Of a DNA stretch of 64,000 bases, positions 53,005-62,848 are shown piece after piece. The stretch is from positions 62,001-126,000 of the forward strand of contig NZ_LARY01000001.1 in the NCBI RefSeq assembly GCF_003369925.1, read 5' to 3'. Position numbers and translations under genes: made by a program. Origin of the DNA: Listeria kieliensis. GTDB taxonomy: Bacteria > Bacillota > Bacilli > Lactobacillales > Listeriaceae. The notes under the pieces were generated by a model. The model was not told the DNA's origin. It ran no database searches and saw only the letters and a list, made by a program, of their open reading frames with translations. How positions within the stretch are numbered: position 1 is the stretch's first letter; every line of letters starts with the position of its first letter.

Positions 53005-56000
53005 ATGACCGAAAAAACAACTTTGATTCCTCTTTCTTTGGGAATGAACCCCTATCAACCTATGTATATTGGTGGTGATTTAGTTTGGAAAAGTGAAGCG
53101 GGTGACTTTTATTCTTTTGAGAAAAATGAGGCTTTGACACAAGCTGATTACACGCTATTCCCATTTCCAGCCACTTATCCAGATGAAGCTCCTCAGTATG
53201 CTTTTCATCACAATATGATGGGGACACTGAAACTAGCGACCCGGAAAGTTGGGAAAACGCATGGACTTCGTTACAAATTGAAAACGGTTGCTGGGAAAAT
53301 TTACACGGTTCGTTACCGAATAGAACGGGAACGAGTCTTGAATGATGCAAAGACTATTCCTGCACCTAAAGCGATTGTTCGTATAACAGCGGATGAGAAG
53401 GGAAAACAACTCTTGAAAGAAAATCTTCATCAAGGGAAACTCTCTGTCACCTATCAAGAAACGATTACTTTAACTTTTCAAGCGACAGGTACAACAAGCT
53501 ATTTGTTTTTGTTAAATGAGAATGTGAATGCGGAGAGTGGACTTTCTTGGATTAACTTCCAACAGCTGGAAACGGATGCTCCTTGCCCATCTTCTTCGGG
53601 AAGCTTAAGGGTGGATCCTTACCAAGAAAATAGAAATCAGCTTACTGGAAGTTATACAGGTCCAGTACAGGAGCCTGTTTATTTGTTAATGGGGAGGCAA
53701 AATCCTATGGTGGAAGTTTTCAAAGTGATGGCACCTTTACCTATTACATTGCTAAGGGAATGATCAGTCCTACGGATCATGTCATGTTGGTTAGCCGAGG
53801 AGGAGGTTTGCCTGGTGAAAAAAGCATTTTAGCAGTGACAGCTGTTCCTATCATTTCTGAGGGAGCAGTTCAAGTGGATCCTTTTTGGGCGCAAGAAACG
53901 ACTCAAATTACGGGAAGTTACACAGGAACGGAGCCGTTTAGAGCGGTATTACAGGTGAACGGGAAACAGCATTCAACAGGCGGGACGTTCAACAACGGGT
54001 TATTCCAATACTTCGTAGGTAAAGACGTCCTTCGTCCAGAAGATGAAGTCTCTCTAAGCTTTTTGGATACGAAAGGTGATTCGATCGCGACTCAATCCGT
54101 GAGCGTATTGTGGGCTCAGCTTTTTAAAGCTCACTACGCTTGTAAGCGAGCGACAATTGAGGGGACTTATCAGGGGAGAAGCGTGAAACTTTTCAAGCTG
54201 TCTCAGGAAACAAAAGATGGAAACGAAGAAGTGATCAGTTGGGGCGGATCTTTATTAGAAGAGGAGACCCCGAAACGTTTTTCTTACTGGGTAGGGGTTT
54301 CACGCTTTACTCCTGAAGATCATCTTTTTCTCACACCTTACGATGAAAAAGGAAACCCACTAGCTGGTCGTATGCCTGTGATGATCGAAGATGCTACGCT
54401 CACACTGGATCCCTATTATCAAAACGATGCTGAATTGACTGGCAAGTATACAGGTTCAATTGAAGGCGCTTCTCTATACATAGGAGGACAGGAAAAACCA
54501 GTTCGACAAGGTGGCGAGTTTAAGGATGGAATGTTCCGTTTTTACATGGGAAAACTAGATCTAAAGACAGGCCCAATTACTTTGGTTCCATATAATAAGA
54601 GTGGAGATTTACTTTATCCAGAGACACAAGTCATGATTCGCAGAGGTGATTTGTTCCCAAGTGCGTATGGAATGGGACGAAGTGAGATTCAAGGAACTTT
54701 CAAAGGAAATATTCAGCTTGCCAAACTCCAAGTGAATCAAGATCCGCAGAAAGTTTCCTGGGGAGGAAGCTTCCATGATGGGACGTTCTCCTTTTATATT
54801 CGACCAGGTTGGATTACGGGGCTGACGGATCGAGTGACATTAACGGGATATTCATCTAGTCAAGAAATCATTGCGGGGCCTGTGACGGTTCCTTTACAAA
54901 TTCAGGCACGGAATCAAGTTCCTACGATCTCAGAAGTCGACTTAGCAGAGGTGATCCGCGAGGCACAAGAAGCTGGAAAAACAACGGTTTATTTAAAAGC
55001 TGCAACTGAAGTCGTATATACGGTAGGGGCTAGAGGAGCCTCCGCATTACCTCGAGATATAGCAGTGAGCTTAGTTGGTGTGAAAGATGCGCAGAATCGG
55101 CCGCTGTCAAGGGTGCAGATGGAATATCTAGATAGGGGCGAGCAAAAACCTCACTATATGCTTTCTTTTTTACAGGGAGTTGAAAATCTGTTAATTGAGG
55201 GAATTCAATTTGATTTGGCAGAAAATGGGCGGGGAGGCTTGTTCTTTGACCAAGCGAAGCGAATACGGATTCGGTATTGCCAATTTGGTGGATATAGTTT
55301 TAGCACAGGTCATTATCCCGATGATAGTAATATCCTGTTACAAGAATGTCAACAGGTATGGATCGAAAATAATCGATTTTTCAATAATAAGGGAGGAACA
55401 GCAGAGGTTGAATTAAATCGGTGTGTAACAGTGCAAGAAGGATACTACCAACAATCGTTCTCTGAACACATTTATATCCGGCGCAACCAGTTCCAATCGG
55501 TTTGCCAAGGTGTGGTTATTTCGGCAGGTAAAATGCGGGATTTTCAAGTCCATCAGAACCAATTTGAGGCAGTCCGAGATAATGCCATTTATGCGTTACG
55601 CCTTCTTCGGGGATGGTTGACAGAAAATACGTTTAACGGACTGGAAGATGAGGCCATCGTTGTAGGGGCAAACCGGAATTTTCCTGCTGAACTAACTCGG
55701 GATATGGTGTTAGATGTGGTTGGGAATCAAGCTCAAAATGTGAAAGTGAAATTTGTAGGGGTGAACGGGGAGGTGGCCGAACTAGCACTACTTGCGAATC
55801 AAGTTATGAATGAATATCATGGTACAGTTGATCGACCAGCAGTTTTGGCATACCGACGAAATACAGATGCCGAAACGACTCAGCGATTACTGGTGTGCGG
55901 AAATACCTTTGATCTGGATACTAATCCTTCAGATTATGATGTCTTTCCGTTGGGAAGTGCTACGTATGCGCAATTTAAGGAAAATCGCATTACGCTTGCT

Positions 56001-56327
56001 GGTTTAGCCCAACTTCAAAAAGTATTTACTTTTCGTGGCGGCATGCTACAAAAAGAAATCTTACAGGATGGGTCTCTAGGAGATTATTTGTTGGATCAAT
56101 CGATTCCAATTGATACATTGCTTCTTTTACGAAATGTGTGGAAAGTGCGTGAGCATGGACAGCTGGATCAACAAGCTGTTTTACTACGAGGGTGGCAATC
56201 TCGAGAAGAAGAGCAAGAGAAACGGTGGTGGAAAGTGCCAATCGGCACTTTAGTGATTAGCGGTCCAACTTTTCCAATTTTGAAGTTTCAAAATGAAAAT
56301 GATTATCCGTATCAAACTTATTTCTAA
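53005..56327 (+). pseudogene. Ig-like/beta-helix surface protein broken by one frameshift
   Basis: ATG 53005 behind AAAGGAGGT. A frame break lies near 53695-53715: upstream ends ...YLLMGRQNP, and in another frame GGSFQSDGTFTYYIAKGMIS continues into the frame starting at 53760. Joined length would be about 1107 residues. The first ~200 are unassigned. Then come repeated Ig-like units, each with a DPY...LTGSYTG start and a GGTF/GGSF..GTF middle (about five copies, to ~residue 630), then a right-handed beta-helix (NILLQECQQVWIENNRFFNN onward). No signal peptide and no LPXTG motif are visible. The Ig-like type is common in Listeria surface proteins. Frameshift may be real or an error. Confidence 0.72.
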
Positions 56328-56358
56328 GTAAGTTTGATAGAGAAAGGGGAAAGAAAAC

Positions 56359-58662
56359 ATGAGAGATAAACAAAAGAAAAGTCGATCACTTTTTTTCACT
56401 TTCTTAATCAGTATTCTAATGTTAGGAACTGTCCCTTCAGGGGCGGTGGCACAAGCTACAGGTTCAACTCATCAAGCGGAGGATCGAAAAAGTTCGGCTC
56501 AAACAAACAAAGAAGATTTAATTCCGATTGATGAAGCGCACTTTGGTGAGACCTTCCGGTATTACATCGCACATAAATGGGATCGCGATCGGGATGGTTA
56601 TTTATCGAAGGCAGAACGAGAAAGGCCAACCTATGTACAAATTGATCCAATCATGCCGGGGGACGCTTACTATGTTGTGGATTTTAAGGGGTTAGAGTAC
56701 TTTCCTAATATGAAAAAAATCTTCGCAGGACGAAGCGACGGAGAAGGCGGATTTCCCCTTATTCGAAATTTGGATACGTCTAAATTGAATCTAGTTTCGA
56801 TTGGCTTTTATGGTGCCAAGATGGAGGGAGGCACCTTGGATTTATCGAAAAGCAGTCAGGCCGAATATATCCGATTGGGGGGATCTGAGCTAGCTTCTGT
56901 GAAATTACCCAAAAAAGCCCCTCATTTGAGGTATTTAAATCTAAACAGCTTAGATCTTTCTACTTTAGAAATATCAGGCTACCCAGCTTTAAAAGAGCTA
57001 TATGCACGTTATAGTGGTCATTATCCAACGCTAGACTTGTCTCAAAATGCTAAATTGGAAACACTTTGGATTCAGAGTTCTCGCTTAACGGAACTGGATC
57101 TCACAGGTCTGACGGAGCTAAAGAGTTTAGATGTGAAATATTCACCGATCCGAGAGATAGATTTGACTTACAATCGAAAGTTAGAAAGGTTGATATTGAG
57201 TGATACCGAGATCCATCAATTGGATATTTCTCACCTCGATCAATTAACAACGTTATGGGCCCTAAATAATCATTTAGCTACTCTTGAAGTAGGAAACCAG
57301 AAGAAATTAACCGATTTAGGATTAAATCTTAGAGTAAGGTTTCCCACCTTTAGTGGTATTCCTAGTGAAACCATTGAAGGTGGCGTTCGACGAAATCCTG
57401 CGACACACCAGTGGGAGGTGGACTTTCGTCAGTGGATGACACCGGAAGAAAGAGCTCGCGTGTCCATGAAAGAGTATGTAAAGGACTGGACCTATGACCC
57501 GAAAACAGGGATAGCGACCTATTTGAAAACAGAGCCTCCTACTTTTCTGGATTACAAATATGAAACGAAGAGTGTCCAAATAGACAATTGGAGTAAAAAC
57601 ACGGCGATGTATGTGCGAGCGCAGTTGAAAAAGACATATCAAGTGTCAGCGGAAGCCGGAAAAGGGGGACAGATTTCCCCTTCGGGGAATCAAACGTATC
57701 TGGAAGGAGAAGCGCCGGTTTATACTGTGACGCCAGATCCGGGCTATATTCTCGATCAAGTACAAGTCGATGGGCAACCCGTTTCTTTAGGGGAAGGCAA
57801 TACGTATACTTTCTCAGATATAGCGTCTTCCCATACGATTGACGCGACTTTTCGGGCTCTACCAGTCATCACAGCTACGGCTGGGGAAGGAGGAACGGTT
57901 TCTCCAAGCGGAGTCCAAGCTTATCCTTTTGGTGAAACCGCGACGTATACGTTTCAACCGCAAGCGGGGTATCAAGTGAAAGAAGTTCGCGTCGATGGCC
58001 AACCCGTGGTAGGTTCGCCCTTAACGTCGTATACTTTTTCCGATATCCAAGCGAACCATCAGCTTCAAGTAATCTTTGAAGAGAAAACAAAAATAGGAAG
58101 TTTAGAAAGCCCCAATCAATTAACACGTTCTCTTCAAGAGGTGGAGGATTATCTTCGCAAATATCCAACGGAAACGGTCACAAGTTATTTGCGACAAGAG
58201 CTACAGGCCAAGGGGTATTATGTCTACGAAGGCGAAACGGTACGACATCCTGTTCCTGTAAGCCTTGATGTACCAGGTCTCTCGGTGCGAGTGCTCCGTT
58301 CAGGAACGTATAAGGGGATACTTTCTTTGGACCCATCGGTCTGGAAAGGGACCCCTGTACACCAATCTGTTGAGATCCGTTTGACAGAAGAGGATGTTCT
58401 TGGAGAAACTAGCTCTCCAGAGAATTCTGTGGCGCCCCCGCTGGGGTCGCTTTCAGATATCCAATCGGAGTTATTTCCTAGAAAAGCGGTCCACACAATC
58501 GGGCGAGATTCGAGTTCTACCCGGGAACTTCCCTCCTCCTCTACGCTTCCACATACAGGAGACAGCACGAGTGACACTTTGTGGATTTGCTTAGGCGGAG
58601 TTTTGTTCCTCTTGATGGGAGCCTTTTGTCACTGGTGGCGACTTCGAAAGAAAGCATCCTGA
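56359..58662 (+). CDS. LPXTG-anchored leucine-rich-repeat protein (internalin-like)
   Basis: 767 residues. Signal peptide ~1-33 (ends GAVAQATG). An EF-hand-like DRDRDGYLSKAE (from D75) is followed by ~10 leucine-rich repeats (about 120-320: LTELDLTGLTELKSLDVKYS, LERLILSDTEIHQLDISHLD). Two beta modules around 425-575 (AEAGKGGQISPSGNQTYLEG and AGEGGTVSPSGVQAYPFGE). A Ser/Pro linker leads to LPHTG, a membrane helix and a KKAS tail: a sortase A signal. Internalin-like proteins bind host or environmental ligands. 31 bases after the Ig-like/beta-helix gene. Confidence 0.9.
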   Translation: MRDKQKKSRSLFFTFLISILMLGTVPSGAVAQATGSTHQAEDRKSSAQTNKEDLIPIDEAHFGETFRYYIAHKWDRDRDGYLSKAERERPTYVQIDPIMPGDAYYVVDFKGLEYFPNMKKIFAGRSDGEGGFPLIRNLDTSKLNLVSIGFYGAKMEGGTLDLSKSSQAEYIRLGGSELASVKLPKKAPHLRYLNLNSLDLSTLEISGYPALKELYARYSGHYPTLDLSQNAKLETLWIQSSRLTELDLTGLTELKSLDVKYSPIREIDLTYNRKLERLILSDTEIHQLDISHLDQLTTLWALNNHLATLEVGNQKKLTDLGLNLRVRFPTFSGIPSETIEGGVRRNPATHQWEVDFRQWMTPEERARVSMKEYVKDWTYDPKTGIATYLKTEPPTFLDYKYETKSVQIDNWSKNTAMYVRAQLKKTYQVSAEAGKGGQISPSGNQTYLEGEAPVYTVTPDPGYILDQVQVDGQPVSLGEGNTYTFSDIASSHTIDATFRALPVITATAGEGGTVSPSGVQAYPFGETATYTFQPQAGYQVKEVRVDGQPVVGSPLTSYTFSDIQANHQLQVIFEEKTKIGSLESPNQLTRSLQEVEDYLRKYPTETVTSYLRQELQAKGYYVYEGETVRHPVPVSLDVPGLSVRVLRSGTYKGILSLDPSVWKGTPVHQSVEIRLTEEDVLGETSSPENSVAPPLGSLSDIQSELFPRKAVHTIGRDSSSTRELPSSSTLPHTGDSTSDTLWICLGGVLFLLMGAFCHWWRLRKKAS

Positions 58663-58690
58663 TCTAAAGAAATGGTGAAACCAATATTAA

Positions 58691-58726
58691 TGAGTGCCTA
58701 TCCTAAAAAGAAGGCACTCATTTTTT
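58691..58726 (+). terminator. Terminator of the LPXTG gene
   Basis: TGAGTGCCT and AGGCACTCA arms with six T. Confidence 0.85.
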
Positions 58727-58754
58727 GAAATTTATTCACTCAGGAGCAATATTG

Positions 58755-59105
58755 TTAATTGTTTACTGTTTCTAATGGAAGGTTCATGCCTTTCCAGCCT
58801 TCAATAGCACAGGATAATTCAAAAGCATCGAAATCATTTTGCAATAGTAAAAGAACTGCTTTCTTACCCAAAGTCGTCCCGGCATTCCAATCGTAGACGA
58901 CATATGTCTTACTTTTATCTAGAGTTTGAAGCTTATCTGCGAGAGTTTTCATGGGTATTTCAAGTGAATCTTTAATTTTATCTTTTTTTATTTCTTTTGG
59001 AGCGTTTCGGATGTCAATTAATGTGTAGCGACTAGGGTTTTGCAACACTTCATTGTGATCAATGGAAATGCTAAGAAATGTTTCTAAAAGTTCAATTTTG
59101 TTCAT
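58755..59105 (-). CDS. Rhodanese-like protein lacking the catalytic cysteine
   Basis: 116 residues. YTLIDIRNAPKEIKKDKIKDS and LEIPMKTLADKLQTLDKSKTY follow the rhodanese fold, ending CAIEGWKGMNLPLE. The active loop reads VVYDWNAGTTLG where VVYCxxGxRS is expected; D72 takes the cysteine place. It is probably not a sulfurtransferase. It starts one base after the MarR stop, so both are on one transcript. Confidence 0.8.
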   Translation of the reverse strand: MNKIELLETFLSISIDHNEVLQNPSRYTLIDIRNAPKEIKKDKIKDSLEIPMKTLADKLQTLDKSKTYVVYDWNAGTTLGKKAVLLLLQNDFDAFELSCAIEGWKGMNLPLETVNN

Positions 59106-59106
59106 T

Positions 59107-59625
59107 TTATACGTCCTTTCTTAAAGAAGATGAAGCTATACTGATTTTTTTCAAGATTTTAGTCAAGTGATCTTTATCGGTTTTATTTAGGGCGCTCATG
59201 ATTTGATGCGCAGTTTGGTAGTTTGTCGGTAAAAAGCCTTCTAGATGTTTTTTACCTTCCTCTGTCAAACAAATCCAAGTAGATCTTTTGTCGCTATCAT
59301 CAGGAACTTTAAAAACCCAATTATTTTTCTCTAGGCCAGCAATCACTCCAGTAATAGTTGCTCGTTTAACACCAGATTTTTCGGCTAGTTCTGAAGAGAA
59401 TAATTTATGCTGGGGTTCTCGGTAAAGAAGCATAAGAACGATAAATTTTGCTTCCGTCAAATTAGACTCATCAAAAACGCTGTTAAATATTTGTTCAGTT
59501 TTTCGAAAAACTTTCTGTAAATCTAAGTAAAGTAAAACACTATCAATATCTAATTCTGGAAAGCTTTTTTGGTATTTTTTCAATAGTTGTCTTGTAGGAA
59601 TATCTCGTAGATTTAAGTTAGTCAA
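59107..59625 (-). CDS. MarR-family transcription regulator
   Basis: 172 residues. The winged helix has FSSELAEKSGVKRATITGVIAGLEKNNWVF and SDKRSTWICLTEEGKKHL, typical of MarR. First gene of the MarR-rhodanese pair. A palindrome sits at its promoter, so it is likely self-regulated. Confidence 0.9.
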   Translation of the reverse strand: MTNLNLRDIPTRQLLKKYQKSFPELDIDSVLLYLDLQKVFRKTEQIFNSVFDESNLTEAKFIVLMLLYREPQHKLFSSELAEKSGVKRATITGVIAGLEKNNWVFKVPDDSDKRSTWICLTEEGKKHLEGFLPTNYQTAHQIMSALNKTDKDHLTKILKKISIASSSLRKDV

Positions 59626-59641
59626 TGAAACCCTCCTTTTT

Positions 59642-59660
59642 AATTAGCCGGCTAACTATA
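59642..59660 (-). promoter_or_regulatory. Probable MarR operator
   Basis: TTAGCCGGCTAA (59644-59655) is a perfect palindrome extended imperfectly by AT on both sides, right before the MarR gene. Position and symmetry fit self-repression. Confidence 0.65.
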
Positions 59661-59700
59661 TTGTAAAGTCTAGTTGCAATACTGTCAATAGTTGAAGTAA

Positions 59701-59937
59701 TATAGGAATTTTTCAAAAGAAGTTTTTTACCGAGTCTATGATGAATTTGAACATGATGATATTACGCTGGAAAATAGTGAAACACTTATTGTGAAAACTA
59801 ATCTGTCTGATGAAGATTGGCTAATTAGATATCTCTTGTCATTTGGTAAAAATTTAAAAATTCTAAGTCCAGATTGCATAAAGCTGAAATTAAAAGAAGA
59901 ATTAAAAGCAATAAGTTCAAATATCTCAGTTGACTAA
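59701..59937 (+). pseudogene. C-terminal fragment of a WYL-domain (YafY-type) regulator
   Basis: Open from 59701 to TAA 59935-59937. NLSDEDWLIRYLLSFGKNLKI followed by a P-x-xxKLKLKEELKAI tail is the usual end of helix-turn-helix/WYL regulators. The N-terminal DNA-binding part and the WYL core are missing, so it is a remnant. Confidence 0.68.
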
Positions 59938-60141
59938 TATGCGAATGAAAAGTTAAAAATACCTGCCAATTTTGTAACGATCGCACACTTGATGGAAAGC
60001 GTGGCTTGCTCCTTGTGGCATGTTGAGAAGCATTCATTTTTTAAACACGTTACATGCAGGAACTGGGAGGCGGATTAGACGGAACCTTGTTTAGCCTACT
60101 CGCTAGAAAATAATGAGTATGAAGCTCCCTATCAAAACAAA

Positions 60142-60170
60142 AGAGAACCATGCAAGCGCATGGTTCTCGA
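60142..60170 (-). terminator. Terminator of the amidohydrolase operon
   Basis: AGAGAACCATGC and GCATGGTTCTC arms. It lies past the stop of the gene at 60239 on the minus strand. Confidence 0.7.
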
Positions 60171-60238
60171 GAGAATACAATTAATCTAGATTAAGATTGC
60201 TCGGAAAGCAACAATGAAGTTGCTTTCTTTTATATTGT

Positions 60239-61426
60239 TTACGCAAACAAATCAGCAAGCGCCACATCCGCAACAGATTTTGCTGCAACGAGGAGGGCAT
60301 CTTCATCAATATCGAACTTCGGATGGTGATTGAAGTAAGGATTTTCGACGCCTTTAGGAGCCGCACCAACATAGAAGAACGAGCCCGGGATTTTTTCGAG
60401 ATAGTAAGCAAAATCTTCGGATCCGGAAAGTTGTGGAAACTCGCTAACCGATGTTAGATAATCACCAACTCCTTTTTGCTCAAGCGTTTCAGCAATTTGC
60501 ATGGTGATTTTTTCGTCGTTGTAAAGTGGTGGATAGTCACGAGTAAGTTCCAGCTCGCAAGTCACACCAAATTCTGCTTCGATGCCTTTTACGATTTCAC
60601 GAATGCGTCCGTCAAGTTTGTCTGCCACTTCGTTTGTCATGTAGCGCATATCGCCTTCAAGCGTCACGTGATCTTTAATGACGTTAAATTGCCCCGCACC
60701 GTCAAACGAACCGATCGTCACAACCCCCATATCAAAAGGATTTAGTGAGCGAGAAACGATCGTTTGGACGGCGTTCACAAAATGGGCACCAGCAACGATT
60801 GAATCATTTGCCATATGTGGCGACGAGCCGTGACCACCTTTCCCTTGGATACGCAACTTGAAGTAGCTTCGGCCGGCCATTGCGTAGCCGGGATGGTAAG
60901 CCACTTCGCCTGCTTTCTTGAATGGGAAAAAGTGAATGCCGTAAATGTGTGCCACATCATCTAGTAAACCGGATTCTACCATGCTTTTTGCCCCGCCTGG
61001 AGGAAGCTCCTCGGCATGTTGATGAATAATTTTAATCGTACCTTTTAGTTCATCTTTCAGTTCAATCAGGCAATCCGCAAGTACAAGCAAATACGCCGTA
61101 TGCCCATCATGACCGCAAGCGTGCATCACGCCTTTTTCGGATGAAGCAAAGGGAAGGCCTGTTTCTTCTTCGATTGGAAGTGCATCAAAATCAGCACGAA
61201 GACCAATTGTTTTGCCGGGTTTAGCACCTTCGATGGTTACGATGATGCCGTGGCCGTTTCCGACTTCTTGATCGATTTTAACGGGCTTTCCTTGATAGAA
61301 ATCAAGCACGAACTGAGCTGTTTTGTTTTCTTGGAAGGACAGCTCGGGATGATTGTGGAGATGGCGTCTGATTTTGACCATTTCATCTTGACGCTCGTCT
61401 AACATTTTCATTAATTTATCACGCAT
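60239..61426 (-). CDS. M20-family amidohydrolase
   Basis: 395 residues from ATG 61426 (AGGAG nine bases upstream; the TTG at 61435 is too close). IRRHLHNHPELSFQENKTA, ADFDALPIEEETGLPFAS and MHACGHDGHTAYLL supply the two-metal site; AEELPPGGAKSMVESG is the catalytic Glu region. The family removes acyl groups from amino acids or cleaves small peptides. It is 12 bases after the MFS gene and closely related to the gene at 62848, so the operon has two paralogs. Confidence 0.9.
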   Translation of the reverse strand: MRDKLMKMLDERQDEMVKIRRHLHNHPELSFQENKTAQFVLDFYQGKPVKIDQEVGNGHGIIVTIEGAKPGKTIGLRADFDALPIEEETGLPFASSEKGVMHACGHDGHTAYLLVLADCLIELKDELKGTIKIIHQHAEELPPGGAKSMVESGLLDDVAHIYGIHFFPFKKAGEVAYHPGYAMAGRSYFKLRIQGKGGHGSSPHMANDSIVAGAHFVNAVQTIVSRSLNPFDMGVVTIGSFDGAGQFNVIKDHVTLEGDMRYMTNEVADKLDGRIREIVKGIEAEFGVTCELELTRDYPPLYNDEKITMQIAETLEQKGVGDYLTSVSEFPQLSGSEDFAYYLEKIPGSFFYVGAAPKGVENPYFNHHPKFDIDEDALLVAAKSVADVALADLFA

Positions 61427-61438
61427 TCGAAACAACTC

Positions 61439-62848
61439 CTATTCGTTCGTTTGTACAGTTTGAACAGCTTTTTTTGTATGTGGTGTCATGAAGATGACGG
61501 CAACTAGGGAAAGCACACAGAAAGCAACATTGGTAAGTAAACCGACCATAGCTGCTACTTCGATGTTTCCACTTGCTGCGATCACGCCATAAACGGTGGC
61601 TGAAATGGCAACACCGAAAGATCCGCCTAGTGAGCTCGCCATTTTGTAAATTCCTGATGCCACGCCGACTTTATCTTCTGGTGAATTGGATACGGCTGTA
61701 TCGGTTGAAGGAGTTGCATAGATGCCAAGTCCTAGGCCGAAGAAAGCATATCCTACGAAGACAAAGATCAAGTAAATCAAATTAGGCAAGAAGGTCATGG
61801 CCATGAGCGCAATCCCAATCGCCGTGATGAGGGAGCCGAAAATCATCGGTTTTCTTGCCCCAATTTTTTGTAGTAATTTTTCACCGACACGAATCATTGC
61901 AAGCACGCAGACTACATAGCCGAGCGTGAGCAGGCCTGATTGGAAGGCGGTAAAGCCGCGCCCTACTTGGACGTAAGTGTTTGCTACTACGAGTGTTCCA
62001 GCTGCCGCATTCAGCAAGAAGTTGGAAAGTGTTGCGCCGCTGTAAGCCATGTTTTTGAAGAGGCTGAATTCGATAAAGCCGCTTGTTTGGCGTAATTCAA
62101 TGCGGAAGAAGAAAAAGGCGCTGATAAGGAAAACAAGAATCATGATGATCGTTGTTGGACTTGTCCAGCCAAATGTTGAGCCACGTGTGATGACAAGGTT
62201 TAAGCAAACCATTGCGATAACGAAAGTAACAAGACCCCATGTATCGAAGCGACCTTTACTTCCTGTTTGAGCTACTTTGCTTTCTGGCGTGCCTTTAATA
62301 AGAAGCATACCAAGAAGCGCGATGATAATCGAAATGATGAAAATCCAGCGCCAACCCATGTAAGTTGCGATCGCACCACCGACGAAAGAACAGAATCCAG
62401 ATCCACCCCAAGAGCCGATTGACCAGTAGCTTAAGGCACGTTGGCGGTCTTTTCCGTCAAAGTACGTTTTCATAAGAGAAAGGGTTGCTGGCATAATACA
62501 AGCAGCAGAAAGTCCTTGAATAACACGACCAATGATGAGAAGAAATGGGCCGTGTGCTAAAACGATTAAAAGCGAACCAAGAATACTTAAAATAAGACCG
62601 ATGTAAGTGAGTTTCATGCGACCAAATTTATCTGCTAGTCCTCCAGCAACAACGATGAAAATCCCGGAGAAGAGGGCCGTAAGACTAATTGCGATGTTGA
62701 GTAAATCAGAAGAAATCCCAATATCGCTTTGAATTGCGGGAACGATATTTACCATGGACTGGGCGAAGAGCCAGAAGGTCAGGACTCCAAATACGATCCC
62801 GATAATCAGTCGGTTCGTTCCTTTATAAGTGGTTTGTTCTTGTTGCAT
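61439..62848 (-). CDS. MFS transporter (DHA2/EmrB-QacA type)
   Basis: 469 residues, about fourteen membrane helices. GGLADKFGRMKLTYIGLI is the loop 2-3 motif and RVIQGLSAACIMPATLSLM the helix 5 motif of drug/H+ antiporters of the 14-helix group. Start ATG shares its first base with the stop of the upstream M20 gene. Placed between two amidohydrolases, it may import their N-acylated substrate or export a product; inferred from context. Confidence 0.9.
   Translation of the reverse strand: MQQEQTTYKGTNRLIIGIVFGVLTFWLFAQSMVNIVPAIQSDIGISSDLLNIAISLTALFSGIFIVVAGGLADKFGRMKLTYIGLILSILGSLLIVLAHGPFLLIIGRVIQGLSAACIMPATLSLMKTYFDGKDRQRALSYWSIGSWGGSGFCSFVGGAIATYMGWRWIFIISIIIALLGMLLIKGTPESKVAQTGSKGRFDTWGLVTFVIAMVCLNLVITRGSTFGWTSPTTIIMILVFLISAFFFFRIELRQTSGFIEFSLFKNMAYSGATLSNFLLNAAAGTLVVANTYVQVGRGFTAFQSGLLTLGYVVCVLAMIRVGEKLLQKIGARKPMIFGSLITAIGIALMAMTFLPNLIYLIFVFVGYAFFGLGLGIYATPSTDTAVSNSPEDKVGVASGIYKMASSLGGSFGVAISATVYGVIAASGNIEVAAMVGLLTNVAFCVLSLVAVIFMTPHTKKAVQTVQTNE

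Noticed and set aside
59825-60037. Minus-strand 70-codon frame next to the WYL fragment
   Set aside because: It overlaps the WYL fragment antisense and has no ribosome site.
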